NCBI GenBank assembly: GCA_051453625.1
Contig: JBOZIK010000001.1
Location: 137,742,749-137,806,748, forward strand
DNA from: Welwitschia mirabilis
Taxonomy: Eukaryota; Gnetophyta; Gnetopsida; Welwitschiales
DNA length: 64,000 bases
Direction of reading: 5' to 3'
The translations under genes were made by a program, and so were the position numbers. The notes under the pieces were generated by a model. The model made no database searches. It saw only the letters and a list, made by a program, of their open reading frames with translations, and was not told where the DNA came from. This document shows, one piece after another, positions 22,903-34,734 of the stretch (positions are counted from its first letter, which is position 1; every line of letters starts with the position of its first letter).

Positions 22903-23236
22903 TGCTGTGTGAATTTATGCAATCCTGAAGTTCTTTAGGTAAACCTGTAAATCAAATAACTTACAGAAAACACACACTAGTATAGACAAGAGTTCACCCG
23001 AATGTCATAATCTCAACGAAGGCGCTAGGCTAAGAGTTAGAAAATTGATTTCCAATATGTTTTTGGTCTTTTATCTTACAAAAACTAGAAGTAAATAAAT
23101 AAGTAAATGCAATGCAAGTGAATGGAAATGAAATGCAAGTGGAAATGAAATGAACTCTCTTGCTTCCTAATCCTTTTGTCATAAGGCTAGCCTCTTTATA
23201 ATTTAGGTCAATTAAAAAGAGTATTCACTAATTCTT

Positions 23237-23252
23237 NNNNNNNNNNNNNNNN
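23237..23252. other. Assembly gap, 16 N
   Basis: Short run of N inside the LTR, an estimated or partly filled gap. Confidence 0.99.
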
Positions 23253-23378
23253 ATAAAATGCAATGTGAAAGGAATGGAGCAATAATGCAAATCTAATACT
23301 AAACAAGGTCAACCTTAACAAATATTGCCCTTATGATCTAGATAAATCACAGAGTTATCACATTAAGCTATAATCAAT

Positions 23379-24161
23379 GTAAACCATAAGAAACATACAA
23401 AATTAAAATGAAATAGCAATTATATTGATTCAAAAGAGTATTTGGATTAATCAAAAACTTTTACATCCACTAAAAAACAAAATAACAACACCTCAATGGA
23501 AAAGACTCAGCCTAACACCAAGGGAACTCCTTTCTGTAGCTCTGGATGAACCTCTTGTCCTTCAATCTTCCATCACAAGCATATCAGGTATAAAAGATGA
23601 AAACATAAATGAAGGAGGGAAAGGTATTTATAGTTTTACAATAAGGTTCTAGAAACGTAACCTTAGAAGTCGGAAAAGAAACCTTAATAGCCCAAATGGG
23701 TTGCTTGACCTCATCACAAAGATAATTCGTTCCGACCANNNNNNNNNNNNNNNNNNNNNNNNNNNNNNNNNNNNNNNNNNNNNNNNNNNNNNNNNNNNNN
23801 NNNNNNNNNNNNNNNNNNNNNNNNNNNNNNNNNNNNNNAGGGACATTCATAGAATTTAAATGAAAAGAGTAATTGTATTAATTCAAAAGAGTATTCAAAT
23901 TACAAATAGAATAACAACACCTCAATGGAAAAGACTCAGCCTAACACCAAGGAAACTCCTTTCTATAGCTCTAGATGGACCTCTTGTCCTTCTATCACAA
24001 TCATATGAGGTACAAAAGATGGAAACAAAAATGAAGAAGGGGAAAGGTATTTATAGTTTTACAATGAGATTCTAGAAACATAATCCTAGAAGTCAGAAAA
24101 GAAACCCTAACAGCCCAAATGGGTTACTTGACTCCATCACAAAGATAATTCTTTCCGACCA
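23379..24161 (-). repeat. Direct duplication of ~330 bp within the LTR, flanking a gap
   Basis: 23379-23738 and 23839-24161 are diverged direct copies that share CCTCAATGGAAAAGACTCAG, CTAACACCAAGG, GGTATTTATAGTTTTACAAT and ATCACAAAGATAATTC-TTCCGACCA. They are separated by 100 N. They differ at many sites, so this looks like a true old tandem duplication or two diverged alleles, not a simple contig overlap. Confidence 0.8.
23739..23838. other. Assembly gap, 100 N
   Basis: Default-size gap between the two copies of a ~330-bp LTR segment. Confidence 0.99.
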
Positions 24162-24859
24162 TACAAAAATAGTTATCATCCTGATTGTCATGGGGACGAC
24201 AAAGGGGACGTCACCCTGCGTCAAAAGGTACATCATTAGCCTCATAGCCTGTTGTCAGTGCCACAGCTTCTATCCATGTTAGCAGTTCTGTCGTCCTGCC
24301 TATCATGGGGATGACATAGGGAACGATAGGCTTCTTTATGTCTAATCTCAAAGGTAAGTCAATCTCTTACAAGATGAAGTTTTCTTCCAAATATGTAGTG
24401 TCAGAATAAGTCTAAGAAACCGCCCAAATATGCTAAGAATCATATGTTTCATTAGTCATCCTGTCAGATCTCCATAATCATCAGCATTGCATCCAAGCTT
24501 GTGTAGATGTCCTGCAAAAGCACTCAAAATACACCATCACATTTCTACAAATTAGCATCGCAACACTTCCTTATTTAGTTAATCTCATTGCACAATGCTC
24601 TTCAATAGCTCTTTAAAGGCTTGAAATCGTCTAACTATTTAGCACTTTTACTATATCAAAATCCATTTAAACTTCTTCATAGTCCTACTACTATAGTAGC
24701 TTGCAACAACAGATTGTGAGATGAGCATGAAACTGTGGCCTTTTAAACTACTATTTTCAAGAATCTCTGGTGAGCTCATATAGTTCCTAAAATAAAACAT
24801 TTCTTGTGGTATCTTCTTCATTAAGGTTTACCTATCAGGCAACATCTACAACCTTTAGT

Positions 24860-24916
24860 NNNNNNNNNNNNNNNNNNNNNNNNNNNNNNNNNNNNNNNNN
24901 NNNNNNNNNNNNNNNN
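24860..24916. other. Assembly gap, 57 N
   Basis: Odd-sized gap inside the zf-RVT part of LINE A. Confidence 0.99.
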
Positions 24917-25248
24917 ATCAGGAGAGTTTTATCCACATTTTTAAATGGTATCCTTTGGCTCTTTGCCAAATACAAATAGACATCTTTAGTCTCTTTTAAA
25001 AATTCATTTGTCCCATCATTTTGTTTTACATTTGAAAATAGTGATGTAATATTATTTTTTGAAGGATGAATTACACTTGTCCTCCTCTTTTCCATATTGA
25101 AGAATAAAGTAATCTCTTACCCCATGTCTACTTTCAGATTGACATACAGGTAAAGAATGTGTAATTAGAAGTGAACTATCTAATGTAACGAATTAGCACG
25201 TCGCCCAAGAATAGGCTTTTATAGCCTTTGGATATGTTTCTTTATATT

Positions 25249-25278
25249 NNNNNNNNNNNNNNNNNNNNNNNNNNNNNN
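25249..25278. other. Assembly gap, 30 N
   Basis: Odd-sized gap in the 3' UTR of LINE A. Confidence 0.99.
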
Positions 25279-25385
25279 TTTAGGCCTCTAACTTTTCTTC
25301 CTTGATGGTGGACTTGGTTATTTCCTTTACTAGCACTTTAAAAACTTGTTCTTTTTTGATATTTAATGAAATGTTTTTGGGGGAA

Positions 25386-25974
25386 AATTTAAAGTGGTTA
25401 ATAAGTGAAGACATATAACAATCACTAAAAATGTATGACAAGCATCAGTAGTTCCAAATGACATGTCATCTAACTAAAGGTTTATAATAAATCTCAAATA
25501 ATAACAATGTAAATCTTTTCAAAATCTAAATATCAAAATATCAAGAAATGATTACTAAAGCATAATCACATAAATTACCCATTTGATAAGCATAGGTAAG
25601 AGTACCATGTTAAAATAAATCCTATATTACTTATGAAGCATTCAAAGAATGAAGTCATTCAATTTCAATTTAAGTTCAATTTTAAGTCATTGCTTAATCA
25701 GGAAGTTCATTCAATTAACCAACTGGTAACACTTGTTATCACAATAATATTCTTTTAGCTAGGTTATTACTTTTTTGCTTTTTTATTGTTAAGGATATTT
25801 CTTAAACACTACCTTTTGGACATTGTAAATAGTATTAGTATGCAAGGCTAAATCTTTTATCTTTAGCATCCAAAGCTTTCTTATGATTATAGCAAACAAT
25901 TACAACTTGCTAAGGCCTAAGATAAGAGTATATCAAGTGACTTATAAGAAATCAAAAAAAAGCTTGGTGGGGAA
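25386..25974. other. Spacer between two convergent LINEs
   Basis: About 590 bp of AT-rich DNA between the facing 3' ends of LINE A and LINE B. I see no gene or repeat. Confidence 0.4.
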
Positions 25975-28900
25975 GTATGTCAATCCCCAAAACACATTTC
26001 ATTAAAGTATCAAAGGTAAAAAAAAAAACGACTTTACAGAGTGCAAACATCAATGGTTACTAAGTCACCATAAGCTAAGACATGTTAAAGATCCAAACCA
26101 AACCAAACAATTATACTTTTAAAGAAAATTGTAAAGTAACATATGCAAAGACTAGAAAAGCTTATTCTTGGGTGTTGTGCTACTAATTACGCAGTGCTCA
26201 ATCAGTTGCATTAGAGAGTTTATTTTGAGTTGGACCACCTTCATCTGTTTATGGATCTAAAAGTAAATAAGCTATAAAATATTAGTTTATTCCTTAACAA
26301 GGAGAGAAGAAGGAGAGCAATCCATCATCCAATAAATAATATTACATTTCCATTTTCAAATGTGAAATAGAATGATGGAAGAAACGGTTTTTCAAAGAAA
26401 CTGAAGATGTTAATTGGTATTTGGCAAAGAGCCAAAGAATACCATAGACTCTAAAATTTATATCCTCAAAGATCTAGCATATCCATATTCCAAGTGTTTT
26501 AACAAAATGGCAAAGCCAAAATACATGAATAGAACTCTTTTAATATTCACATTGGGGTACAAAGGGTTTGGAAAGCCCAGATGTTGCAGATGTTGACGAA
26601 TAGGTAAACCTTGCTAAAGAAGATACCACAAGAAATGTTTTATTTTAGGAATTGCAAAAGTTTCTCATATCTTCTTGGAAACAGTAAGGCAAAAGGCCAT
26701 AGTTTCTTGTTTGTTCCACACTCGTTTGCAACTAGCTACCATCATAGTAGGATCATGGAAGAGTTTGAATGGGATTTGAGCCTTACATGGTAGAACTATC
26801 AATCTGATAGACCGCTATAAACCTTTGAAGAGCTATTGAAGAGCATTATCCACAGGGAATGACTAACTTAGAAAGGTACATAATCAACTAAAACAATTAA
26901 AACTTGATAAAGACGTTCTATGTAAGTTTTCAAAAGTATCCCAAGAAATCCATGCTAATCTGAGACAAGCAAGTGAAACACTATATTTTTCGATGTAATC
27001 GCGTAGCTAACCCAAACTTAGTGATACCAACTAGAGCCGAAGAGAGAGGATCCCGCTAAGGAGAAATGTTCTAGAGCAAGAATGAAGATACGGTTATTTC
27101 TCCTAATTAATGTAAAAATGCAAAATTTTCCATGAACGCAAAATGCTTCTAAAGACATGCATGTGTAAGATATTAACATAGTGGGGATAAAAAAATCCAA
27201 TTAAGAAAATGTATGCCTTTCTAGAGCGGTTGATTAGTAGGAGAGGCTTGGTGTAGTCTTACTTGTAGAAAGGTACCAATAAGATCATCTATTTGTAAGT
27301 GTTGAAATAGCCCTTTGACCGCGAGCATCAAAGCTTGTTTAAAGGAGTTGAGAAAACCCAAACCATCTTGATCTTTAAGTAGGTTAAATTATCCCAAGCA
27401 ACGCAAGCAAAGCCCTTGATGTAAGTCTGTCAACAACCACATGAAATTTTTGTGAAGCTTCTTTATCTCTTGATAAGCCCAAAAGAAAGGACTCCAATAC
27501 AAAGAATATAAACATGTGGAGAAGCAAAGATAGATTTACACTAGATATTTACCTGCAAGAGTAGGACATCTAGTTTTCTGTTTATTCAGCTTCTTGTGAA
27601 CTTTTTAAAGCAACTACTACCAAATAGTAAATGGAAAAACATTGAAACTAAAAGAAAAGCTTAAAAGCTTGATGATTGCCCTATCTTGTAATTTATGCCA
27701 ACCTTTTTCTACCATATTTTGATATTGACCTTGATAGTTATAAACTAAAGACTTAAAACCAATTAATAAAAGAGTCTAACAAAAAGAATGTTGATCAAAC
27801 TTGTAAAAAAGTTAATATGTAATTCTTCGCAGGGAAGAAGGAATCATCTACAAGATGCATGTTCAGAAGTTTGTTGTTAACCTCAGTCAGAATAATTCCT
27901 TTGATCTGCTGATTCTGAATATCCTACTGAAGATGATGACACAAAAAATTGACTGTTATGATAAGTAAGGCACAGAAGGATGATGCAAATGTACAAAGCA
28001 TTGAATTTGAAAAAAAGAACTAATCCCATATTGAATAGCAACACAAACATTAGCATCCTGAAATAAGCACTCAAGCATGTGAAGCAAACATTAACCAAAT
28101 CCTAGTTTTGGGATAATGTGAAGAATAAAGTCCCATTGGATTTTGTCATGTGCTTTAGCATAATCGAGCTTAATGAGAAGCATGTCTTTATCAATATCTT
28201 TCGCCACTAAAGACCCTCCCAAGCCGCAACTACATAAAAGATAGTTGTTAAGAACAAAGCCAATCTGCTAAATGAAAACCATTTCTAAAAGAATATGCTT
28301 AAACCCCAAAGCTAAACATTTGGCTCATACTTTATGCTTAACATAAGCAAAGTAATAAAATGTCAAATACCAATTTGTGATAATCTCTTGATTTAGGAAG
28401 TAAGCCGATGATTTCTTTAATTAGCTTAGGTCCTAAAGAACTAGCTTCAACTGCTTCACAATTAACATAAAAAAGCTCCTCATCCAATAGCATCCCAATG
28501 AACTTTGAAGAATTCAACTTGAAAACCATTATATCCCAATGCCTTACCGTTCTTGATACAAAGGCAAGCTATTTGTAATTCATCAATTGTGATGTTTCCA
28601 TCCAACATATAAGACATTCTATAAAACAGGACAATAGCTAAACGTGATTTAAGAATCAAAAACCCATTAAAGGGAGGTAATCTACTTTTGGTAGAGGCAA
28701 AGCATGTTCTATGTATTTGAAATGTTCCTTTCAATTTTCATATTGTGTTGTAAACCAAGCCATTCTACCCTTAATCAAAGTGTTTTTTGCTTTATAAACT
28801 TCCTCTTTGAAAAAGTTAACTTTAGCTAAGCAAGAGTGAATAAAGCATTAAAAGAATCAAGAGTAAATTGGGGAGATCATTCTTTGTTATCGTTTTGAAT

Positions 28901-30000
28901 ATTCCAAGTTTGCTCAAGAAGCTACTTGTTTACCAAAGTGTCTTGCAAAACTCCACACTTAACACCTAGTGTGATGCCACCAAGTAATCTACCCTATGTG
29001 ACCTATTGGTCTAGACTCCGCATTCCAATAATATCTTTTGAAGTTAAAGAAGAACAGCAATTACCATGTAGACAAAACAAAGAAGTTGTCCTTCTTGAGG
29101 TATAAGTAATTTTGACTTGAATGAAAATTGGAATATGACAAGACACACTAGCTTGTTGAAGAAATTAAAATAAAAATCGATTCCCCAACAAAGGGCAAAG
29201 GAATAAAGCCTATCACGTCAACTAAAAATTCGATCCTGGCCCATCTGATACTTTCTCCAAGTATACTGATTAAAGGAATGTTGAAAGCAGCCATAGTTTA
29301 TGCATATCAAATAATACTTTTTCTTTAAAAGTAGGCTAGTATTTTACATTAAGAGGAAAGATCTAATCAAACAGTTTCTTTTTGTTAGCTTTCTAAAGAT
29401 TATCTTCTTTCAAAGCAATTTGACAAGACTTCTTAGCTTAGACGAATTCCAGAGGTTTGTTATTTTCGATAGTTCAATAATCTTTTCGCTGAATTAAACT
29501 CAAAAACAACACAAAAAAAATTTTTAAAAAAAGTGATCCTGTCTTATATTTCCAAATCATTTTGTCACTTAAAAACCAGTCCCCATCACAATCCTAATTA
29601 CCTAGTTCTAACTGTATCACACTCAATATGCCTTGTTCTGAGTGTTAAACATCTCTACTCAACGTCTATCATGCTTAAGAAGAAGGACGGCTTAATCGCA
29701 TAAACCCATTCTATAATTGTCTGTTCCAAATTGATTTTACCCAAGTTCACCACCTTAAGGTCTTGGAGCTTTACCTTGGTCAGCGGCACAAAGACATGCA
29801 ACAGCGTAGAAGACAATGCACACAGAGGACCTACTCCTCAAATGTGACACAAACTGATCCAAAAAAAATCAAGCCAATGTCAAACCATTGCAATCATCCT
29901 CCTTGTTTTCAAAAATATCGTTAAAATCAGGTTTCGTGTCGTCCCAACCCACTTTTCTTCTTTATCGTTTTTAATGTATTGAACCTTCTCTTCATCTATT
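25975..30000 (-). pseudogene. LINE B (L1-type), endonuclease end to zf-RVT, minus strand
   Basis: Minus strand, high to low. SCHIPIFIQV (about 29145-29115) is the decayed SDHxPI motif at the end of the endonuclease. ITIDELQIACLCIKNGKALG and YNGFQVEFFKVHWDAIG (28640-28480) is the RT entry block (family KAPGPDGF...FFQ..W..IG). DYAKAHDKIQWDFILHIIPK (about 28165-28100) is the LDFEKAYD box. KSLVYNYQGQ, LSFSFNVFPFTIW, LAGKYLV and LHKNFMWLLTD follow. KIKHFLWYLL-QGLPIRQHLQ with CEY and SIHVFWLCHFVKTL (26660-26470) is zf-RVT. The 3' end TTTAATGAAATGTGTTTTGGGG is at about 25975-26000. The 5' limit is uncertain. It is a relic, homologous to LINE A and convergent with it. Confidence 0.82.
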
Positions 30001-30966
30001 AATGGGTCCTTCTGTCTCTTTTAATGTGTAATATGTCTTCGCTGCAAAAACACAGACAATAATAAATTCATTCACCCCTACAAGCAATTGAAAAGCCAAT
30101 AATGGCCTTGATGCTACAATCCCTCACTGCCACCAATCCAAATCCTCTAGAGACTACTGTTTCTCCAAGATTCAGGGAAATTATAAAACGTAAGTCATGA
30201 TTCTTATTACAACAGATTCCTGCTATGACCATTCAACAAAATCTTACTCTTTACCTTCCCATTACAAAATCTCCTCCTTGCATATTCTCTTTGAAGCAAT
30301 AATTATCGACTCAAGACACTTCAGCTAAGAAAATGTTGCTAATTGGATACCTTAACAGGAATAACATAGGATTCCTTGGATCCTGTTTCTAAGTAATCTT
30401 ATGCATGGGGAATATTTAAATAACTGCATCATGAAAGAGCAGTGCCATTTCTATTGCGTCAATTCAAGCAAATTTGAACTTCAGGTTTGTGAAGTCCTTG
30501 CACATTCCAAAAATGGACATGAGAAATCATTTGGATAATCCACAGAAAGCTATAACTTCCTTGAAGAAATCTGGCCTTGAAATACTAGATGACAGGATTT
30601 GTACGGTAACCTAAACAAACTACAGAATCAGTTGCCACTGTGCCTACACAATGGGTTCTTTGCGCTTTCTCAGAACAACACATGCAATCCAGCAATAATA
30701 CATTTTGCAGCTGTGTAACAAAAACAAGTATCTGCATATCACTGAAGAGAAAAGAATCGCCAGGTAAAACCAATTGGCAGTTATCTATCATATACTGGAA
30801 GGGGAAGGGCGAGGCCACTCTCTTTCACATAGTCAGACGATAAGCTGTCTCGTTCGGGAAAGCAGCTCTGTAACCTTAGTAATGGAGGCTGATGGAGATT
30901 AATGTACAAATAAAACTTTAGTTGCTGAAGAGGGCCCCTCACAAGAAAGTCAACACTGCAGTTAAC

Positions 30967-31022
30967 CATCATCATCATCACCACCCTACCCTTTCCCAAT
31001 ATACATGGGGTCGGCTTTATGA
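30967..31022 (-). mobile_element. 3' end of an RTE-type LINE with a TGATGATG tail
   Basis: The minus strand reads AAGCCGACCCCATGTATATT then GGGAAAGGGTAGGGTGG(TGA)n. The CCGACCCCA...TTGGGA..AGG core followed by a trinucleotide microsatellite is the known 3' end signature of plant RTE non-LTR elements. Only the 3' tip is recognisable here. It lies in the 3' flank of the RING gene. Confidence 0.5.
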
Positions 31023-32280
31023 GTTCTTTAAGGTGATCAAAATAATCAACGCTACATTTAACAAAGGCCCCATACTAACTTAATGTGGCCCATATGAGAT
31101 AAAGTATACAATCAAAACTATAGTTTAAATGGTTGTCATGTGAATGTGTCAAGCATATTCTATTTACTGTTGAACTCATCCTCAATTTGCAAATTCACTG
31201 TGTAGAAATATACAATATAAATTATCTCTAAAGGGAAAACTTTGAGAACCAAAAATTGTAAAGGCATTTAGCATGTGTGTGTGTTGCTTTACAACTGATG
31301 CAAATTGGCATCATTCTCGCTTCATGTACTGCTGCTGGTTCTCCCAACCAACCTGGAAGAAAAACAAATGTCTGAAGATCGCACACCCTTTATCAAGTAT
31401 CTTACACTGGAATCCAATGCTTTCACAAAGAATAACCTCAAGAAAAGTGCTTCACGTCATGATGCACTATATCCAACACAAAATCTTAACTCACATTTTC
31501 ACACAATGATGACCAGCATTCAGACTAGTAATTCATATTTTTCTCCTATTTCTAAATAATAAAAAGAAAAGTGTCAACATAAGTTAACAGAACAGTTATA
31601 ACCATGTCCTTATAAGTTCAAGACGTGTTTCTTCTCATTCAAAAAATAAATAAATATATGTACATTGTTTAACATAGCTAGTCAATAAAAGAACTGGTAG
31701 CCCAAGGATTTTCATTACTTGGTCAAGACTAGTCTTCCCATTGTCATTCAATGTACAAGTTTATCCTGTGATCATTTGAAATTCTTGCTATCTCAGTAAT
31801 TTACACTTCTGCAATGGACGAAGATCTGAAAAATGAAACTTAGGAAACAAACATAATGCAAAGAACTCAATCTTGAAATGTGGTTAGAGTTTAAATTGGA
31901 ACAAGGTAAAATCAAAGGAGAAAGCAAGTGTTTTTTAATGCTGCCACAGCATCAAAACACAAAGAATGCAATTGAAAGCAGATTAAGGACAGAAGCAAGA
32001 AAATGTGTTCAACAAATGATGCATGCTTTCAAATAGCCTCGGGAAATGAGAATATCACTACCTCTTCTGACAAAAAAGTAGCACGTAGAGAATTGCATAG
32101 CAAAGGACATCAGCCACATGGCCAGGCCCTGTCAACCCAGCTTTGATTTTATGGCACTAAAACTGCGTGCCACTTAAAACATAAAAATTTATATACGTGC
32201 GCTTTCAGTTGGAGACTACAAATCAAATAGAAAGCTAATGCAACTGCCGCACTGGGGGAGAGCATGATCGCAAGAACAGA

Positions 32281-32297
32281 ACACACACACACACACA
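32281..32297. repeat. (AC)n microsatellite
   Basis: About eight AC dinucleotides. Confidence 0.9.
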
Positions 32298-33507
32298 AAA
32301 ATTTAAGTTCTAAAAGAAAATAGCTGATGTAGTAATATTAAGATTCAAGTTCAACTATAATTATGGAAAGAATTTCCTTGGCCAAAAACTATGCTCCCCG
32401 CACTGCAAATGAGCTTGTTTAAAAAGCTTAGAAAATCTTTGATCTGGCATACACAGTGCTTCTTAGAAGCACGGACCAACTTGGCAAGCAATCTACCACT
32501 CACTGGGGTACAGTAGAGAAGTTTGGAAAAGGCCGTCCATTAAAACTTGCAGAATAGAAACTCAACAGCGACTGTCACACTCGGACTTGCAAAAACTCAG
32601 ACAAAGTGACTGAACAAGGGATTTAACAAAAAAAGGATATCATTGCTCTGACAAATTGGTGAATCTGCAAGGATTTGGATATCTCTGTGATTCATGCAAC
32701 AATTCTCCTTAGCAAGTCACACTTAAGCATTCAAATATCATTGATGAAAACACAATCTTATTTGCATATGTATTATTACTAACAAAAAACGGAAAATTAA
32801 AAAAAAAAAAAAAGAGAAAAGGAGCCTGCTTACTTGTGAATAGTCATTTTTCAAAACAAAAGAAATTTCACAGAGAATTGCGTTTCAGAGATAAGGATTC
32901 ACCCATTGATCATCAGCTTTCAAAAGAGGGATAATAAAGTCTGGCAAAGTTTTGCAATGAACGAGAAGTAGCATATGTTCCAAACAACTGTGCACATTAA
33001 GAAATACCAAAGACACATTAACAGTTCGTCAATAAACAATTTTAGGAAAATATCTACCAAGGATAACTGTGACTACGACCATTCCAAAAATCCAGTTCAC
33101 CGCCAAACAAAAAGCAGTGTCATTCCATCAGCAAGAAATTGTTCCCCTGATTTTCATATCAATTATTTGAGATGAATAAAAGATACAGATTTCAATGGCA
33201 ATCGAAGCGCTTTATGGAGGACAGTACTGCCAAATGATCAGGTGATAAGAGGGCAACAATACCAGACAGTTGCCAACAGTCCCAAATAAGAAACATAATC
33301 AATAATGTGCAAACTGTATTAGAAACCCTACCAAGTGTACAAGTTTTAGAAGCTCTCGACATTATCTATCAGATAAGCAGAGTCCCAGAGCTTCCAAACA
33401 ATTTGATAATCTTCTCAATACAATTGAGTCAACTGTAAAGAAAGACTGAAAAAACACACCTGTATGAACTATGTTGTAACCTGCAACAGTTACATCCAGG
33501 GATCCAC

Positions 33508-34734
33508 TTACAAGGGATCTTCCCATTCACCAGAATCCGCATTCGCAGACTCAGTCCTCTGTTTCTTCATCTCTTCATAATCAGCATCGTCTGTCGGCAG
33601 CTCAAATCTACAGATAGGGCAAGAATTTCTGGAATTCAACCAAGGAATTATGCAATCTCCATGGTAAAGATGAGAGCAAGGCAGCTGTTTCCCAATTGCG
33701 CCTTCTGGAATCATTTCCTTACAAATCGCACAAAGAGCGGCATCGCTGTCCGCTTGCTCTTTCGAGATCACAACGCATGGTAAACCTTCAACGGCAGATT
33801 TCGCAGCAGGCGGTGCTCCTCTCTGCGTGTCATCGTTCTCTGCAAAATTCTGAAGCAAAATCTCATATCCAGCATCATCAACATAGTCCTCAGGGTCTCC
33901 CACGTAGGTATCCTCCTCCGGAAGACTCAAGCGCAACTCTAGCGTATTTTCTTCCAGGCCGCGGAGAATCTCGTTCCAGCCAAAAGCCCTTCCAGAGGTT
34001 TCAATACTCGCACCAACCGTCTGCGAATTCCAATCCCTAATTCGAAAGCGCAATATATCGCGCCTCCCTGTTCTCCTTGAATTTTCTTGCGAATTCAGAT
34101 CCGTCGAAGGTTCATCCCGCGCGCGATCTTCTCTCTGGCCCTCAACCAATTCCGGAACAACCTCATAATCATCCTCCTCTTCTTCATCTTCTGCAACAAT
34201 AACGTCCTGTTCTTCGTCTTCCTCGTCTTCCAGAGAAGAATAGGCATCCACTTCGATATCCAGGACGCTATTTCCATCTTCTTCTTCGCCCTCTTCGTCA
34301 TCTCTCTGTGCCTCAACGAAATAATCTTCGGAACCGTTTTCTTCTTGATCGGCGGAAGGCGGTCCAAGCCCTTGCTGATCCGGCCCTAAATCGGCCGAAT
34401 TTTGCCCTCGATCGTCGCCGCCAGCACCATTATCTTCCCCCTCGTTTCTCCGCGAATTGGAACGAACATCCCGCGCAATATAATTCAGAAACCTGAGAAC
34501 CTGTCTGCGGTAGTTCGATTCATCGAAACCAGAAACCCTAGCCTGGCGCGCGCGCCGCGGGCGGGCCCTGAAGCCCTGCGCGGCGGCAACGGCCTCCACG
34601 AAGCCGTTTCTGCACTCACTGCAGACCATGTCGGTGGGCTCCAAAGTGACCTCCTTTTCGCATTGGTAGCACCAGTAAGCCGCGGCAGTAGTCTGCTCCT
34701 CTTCTCCTGCATTCTGCGTCTGGTTTTCGGCCAT
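33508..34734 (-). CDS. RING-H2 E3 ubiquitin-protein ligase, CIP8/RING1-like, with N-terminal zinc ribbon
   Basis: 408 residues, intact and intronless. Residues 20-47 form a zinc ribbon (YWCYQC at Cys22/25, VCSEC at Cys38/41, then NGFVE). Residues 142-198 are a long Glu/Asp-rich stretch. Residues 335-375 are a complete RING-H2: Cys335, Cys338, Cys353, His355, His358, Cys361, Cys372, Cys375, spacing C-X2-C-X14-C-X1-H-X2-H-X2-C-X10-C-X2-C, with Trp364 (PWL) and Pro373 at the E2-contact positions. This architecture is that of plant CIP8/RING1-type E3 ligases, which pass ubiquitin from an E2 to substrate in cytosol or nucleus. The substrate cannot be told. No signal peptide or membrane segment is seen. 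I start at ATG 34734 (MAENQTQN). An in-frame ATG at 34914 would add a Phe-rich 60-residue extension that I interpret as 5' UTR intron. The region is GC- and CpG-rich. Confidence 0.96.
   Translation of the reverse strand: MAENQTQNAGEEEQTTAAAYWCYQCEKEVTLEPTDMVCSECRNGFVEAVAAAQGFRARPRRARQARVSGFDESNYRRQVLRFLNYIARDVRSNSRRNEGEDNGAGGDDRGQNSADLGPDQQGLGPPSADQEENGSEDYFVEAQRDDEEGEEEDGNSVLDIEVDAYSSLEDEEDEEQDVIVAEDEEEEDDYEVVPELVEGQREDRARDEPSTDLNSQENSRRTGRRDILRFRIRDWNSQTVGASIETSGRAFGWNEILRGLEENTLELRLSLPEEDTYVGDPEDYVDDAGYEILLQNFAENDDTQRGAPPAAKSAVEGLPCVVISKEQADSDAALCAICKEMIPEGAIGKQLPCSHLYHGDCIIPWLNSRNSCPICRFELPTDDADYEEMKKQRTESANADSGEWEDPL

Larger units (their letters stand above)
22903..24565 (-). mobile_element. 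LTR, same family as the solo LTR, minus orientation, inserted in LINE A
   Basis: On the minus strand the element starts TGTTGCGATGCTAATTTG (24565 downwards) and ends ATAAATTCACACAGCA (at 22903), matching both ends of the solo LTR at 820-2417. It holds the GTCGTCC/GGACGAC units (about 24170-24330), TATA boxes (minus strand CTATAAATACC, near 24050 and again near 23628) and an internal ~330-bp duplication split by a gap. LINE A sequence lies on both sides (to 22585 and from 24566), so the LTR landed in the LINE. I find no matching target duplication, because the left side is joined to a second LTR fragment. Confidence 0.8.
24566..25385 (+). pseudogene. LINE A continued: zf-RVT region and 3' UTR
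   Basis: This is the right-hand part of LINE A after the LTR insertion. It aligns with the inverted LINE B at 26.0-26.87 kb: TTGAAGAGC/GCTCTTCAATAGCTCTT, CCTAAAATAAAACATTTCTTGTGGTATCTTCTT (KIKHFLWYLL, the first block of the LINE zf-RVT domain), GGTTTACCTATC-G-CAACATCTACAACC (GLPI-QHLQ), TTTGGCTCTTTGCCAAATAC. The shared 3' end TTTAATGAAATGT-TTTTGGGG lies near 25362-25385. Two small gaps interrupt it. The CPxC cysteines are lost in the gap at 24860-24916. Confidence 0.75.
30500..33507. other. 3' flank of the RING gene, no second gene recognised
   Basis: Less AT-rich and less decayed than the repeats around it, but with no conserved reading frame on either strand. The small open stretches (60-84 codons) show no domain. 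The part nearest the stop codon must hold the 3' UTR of the RING gene. Splice-like words exist on the minus strand (for example CACAAGTAAGC near 32835), so an intron in the 3' UTR is possible but unproven. It contains an (AC)n run at 32281-32297 and an RTE tail. Confidence 0.5.
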
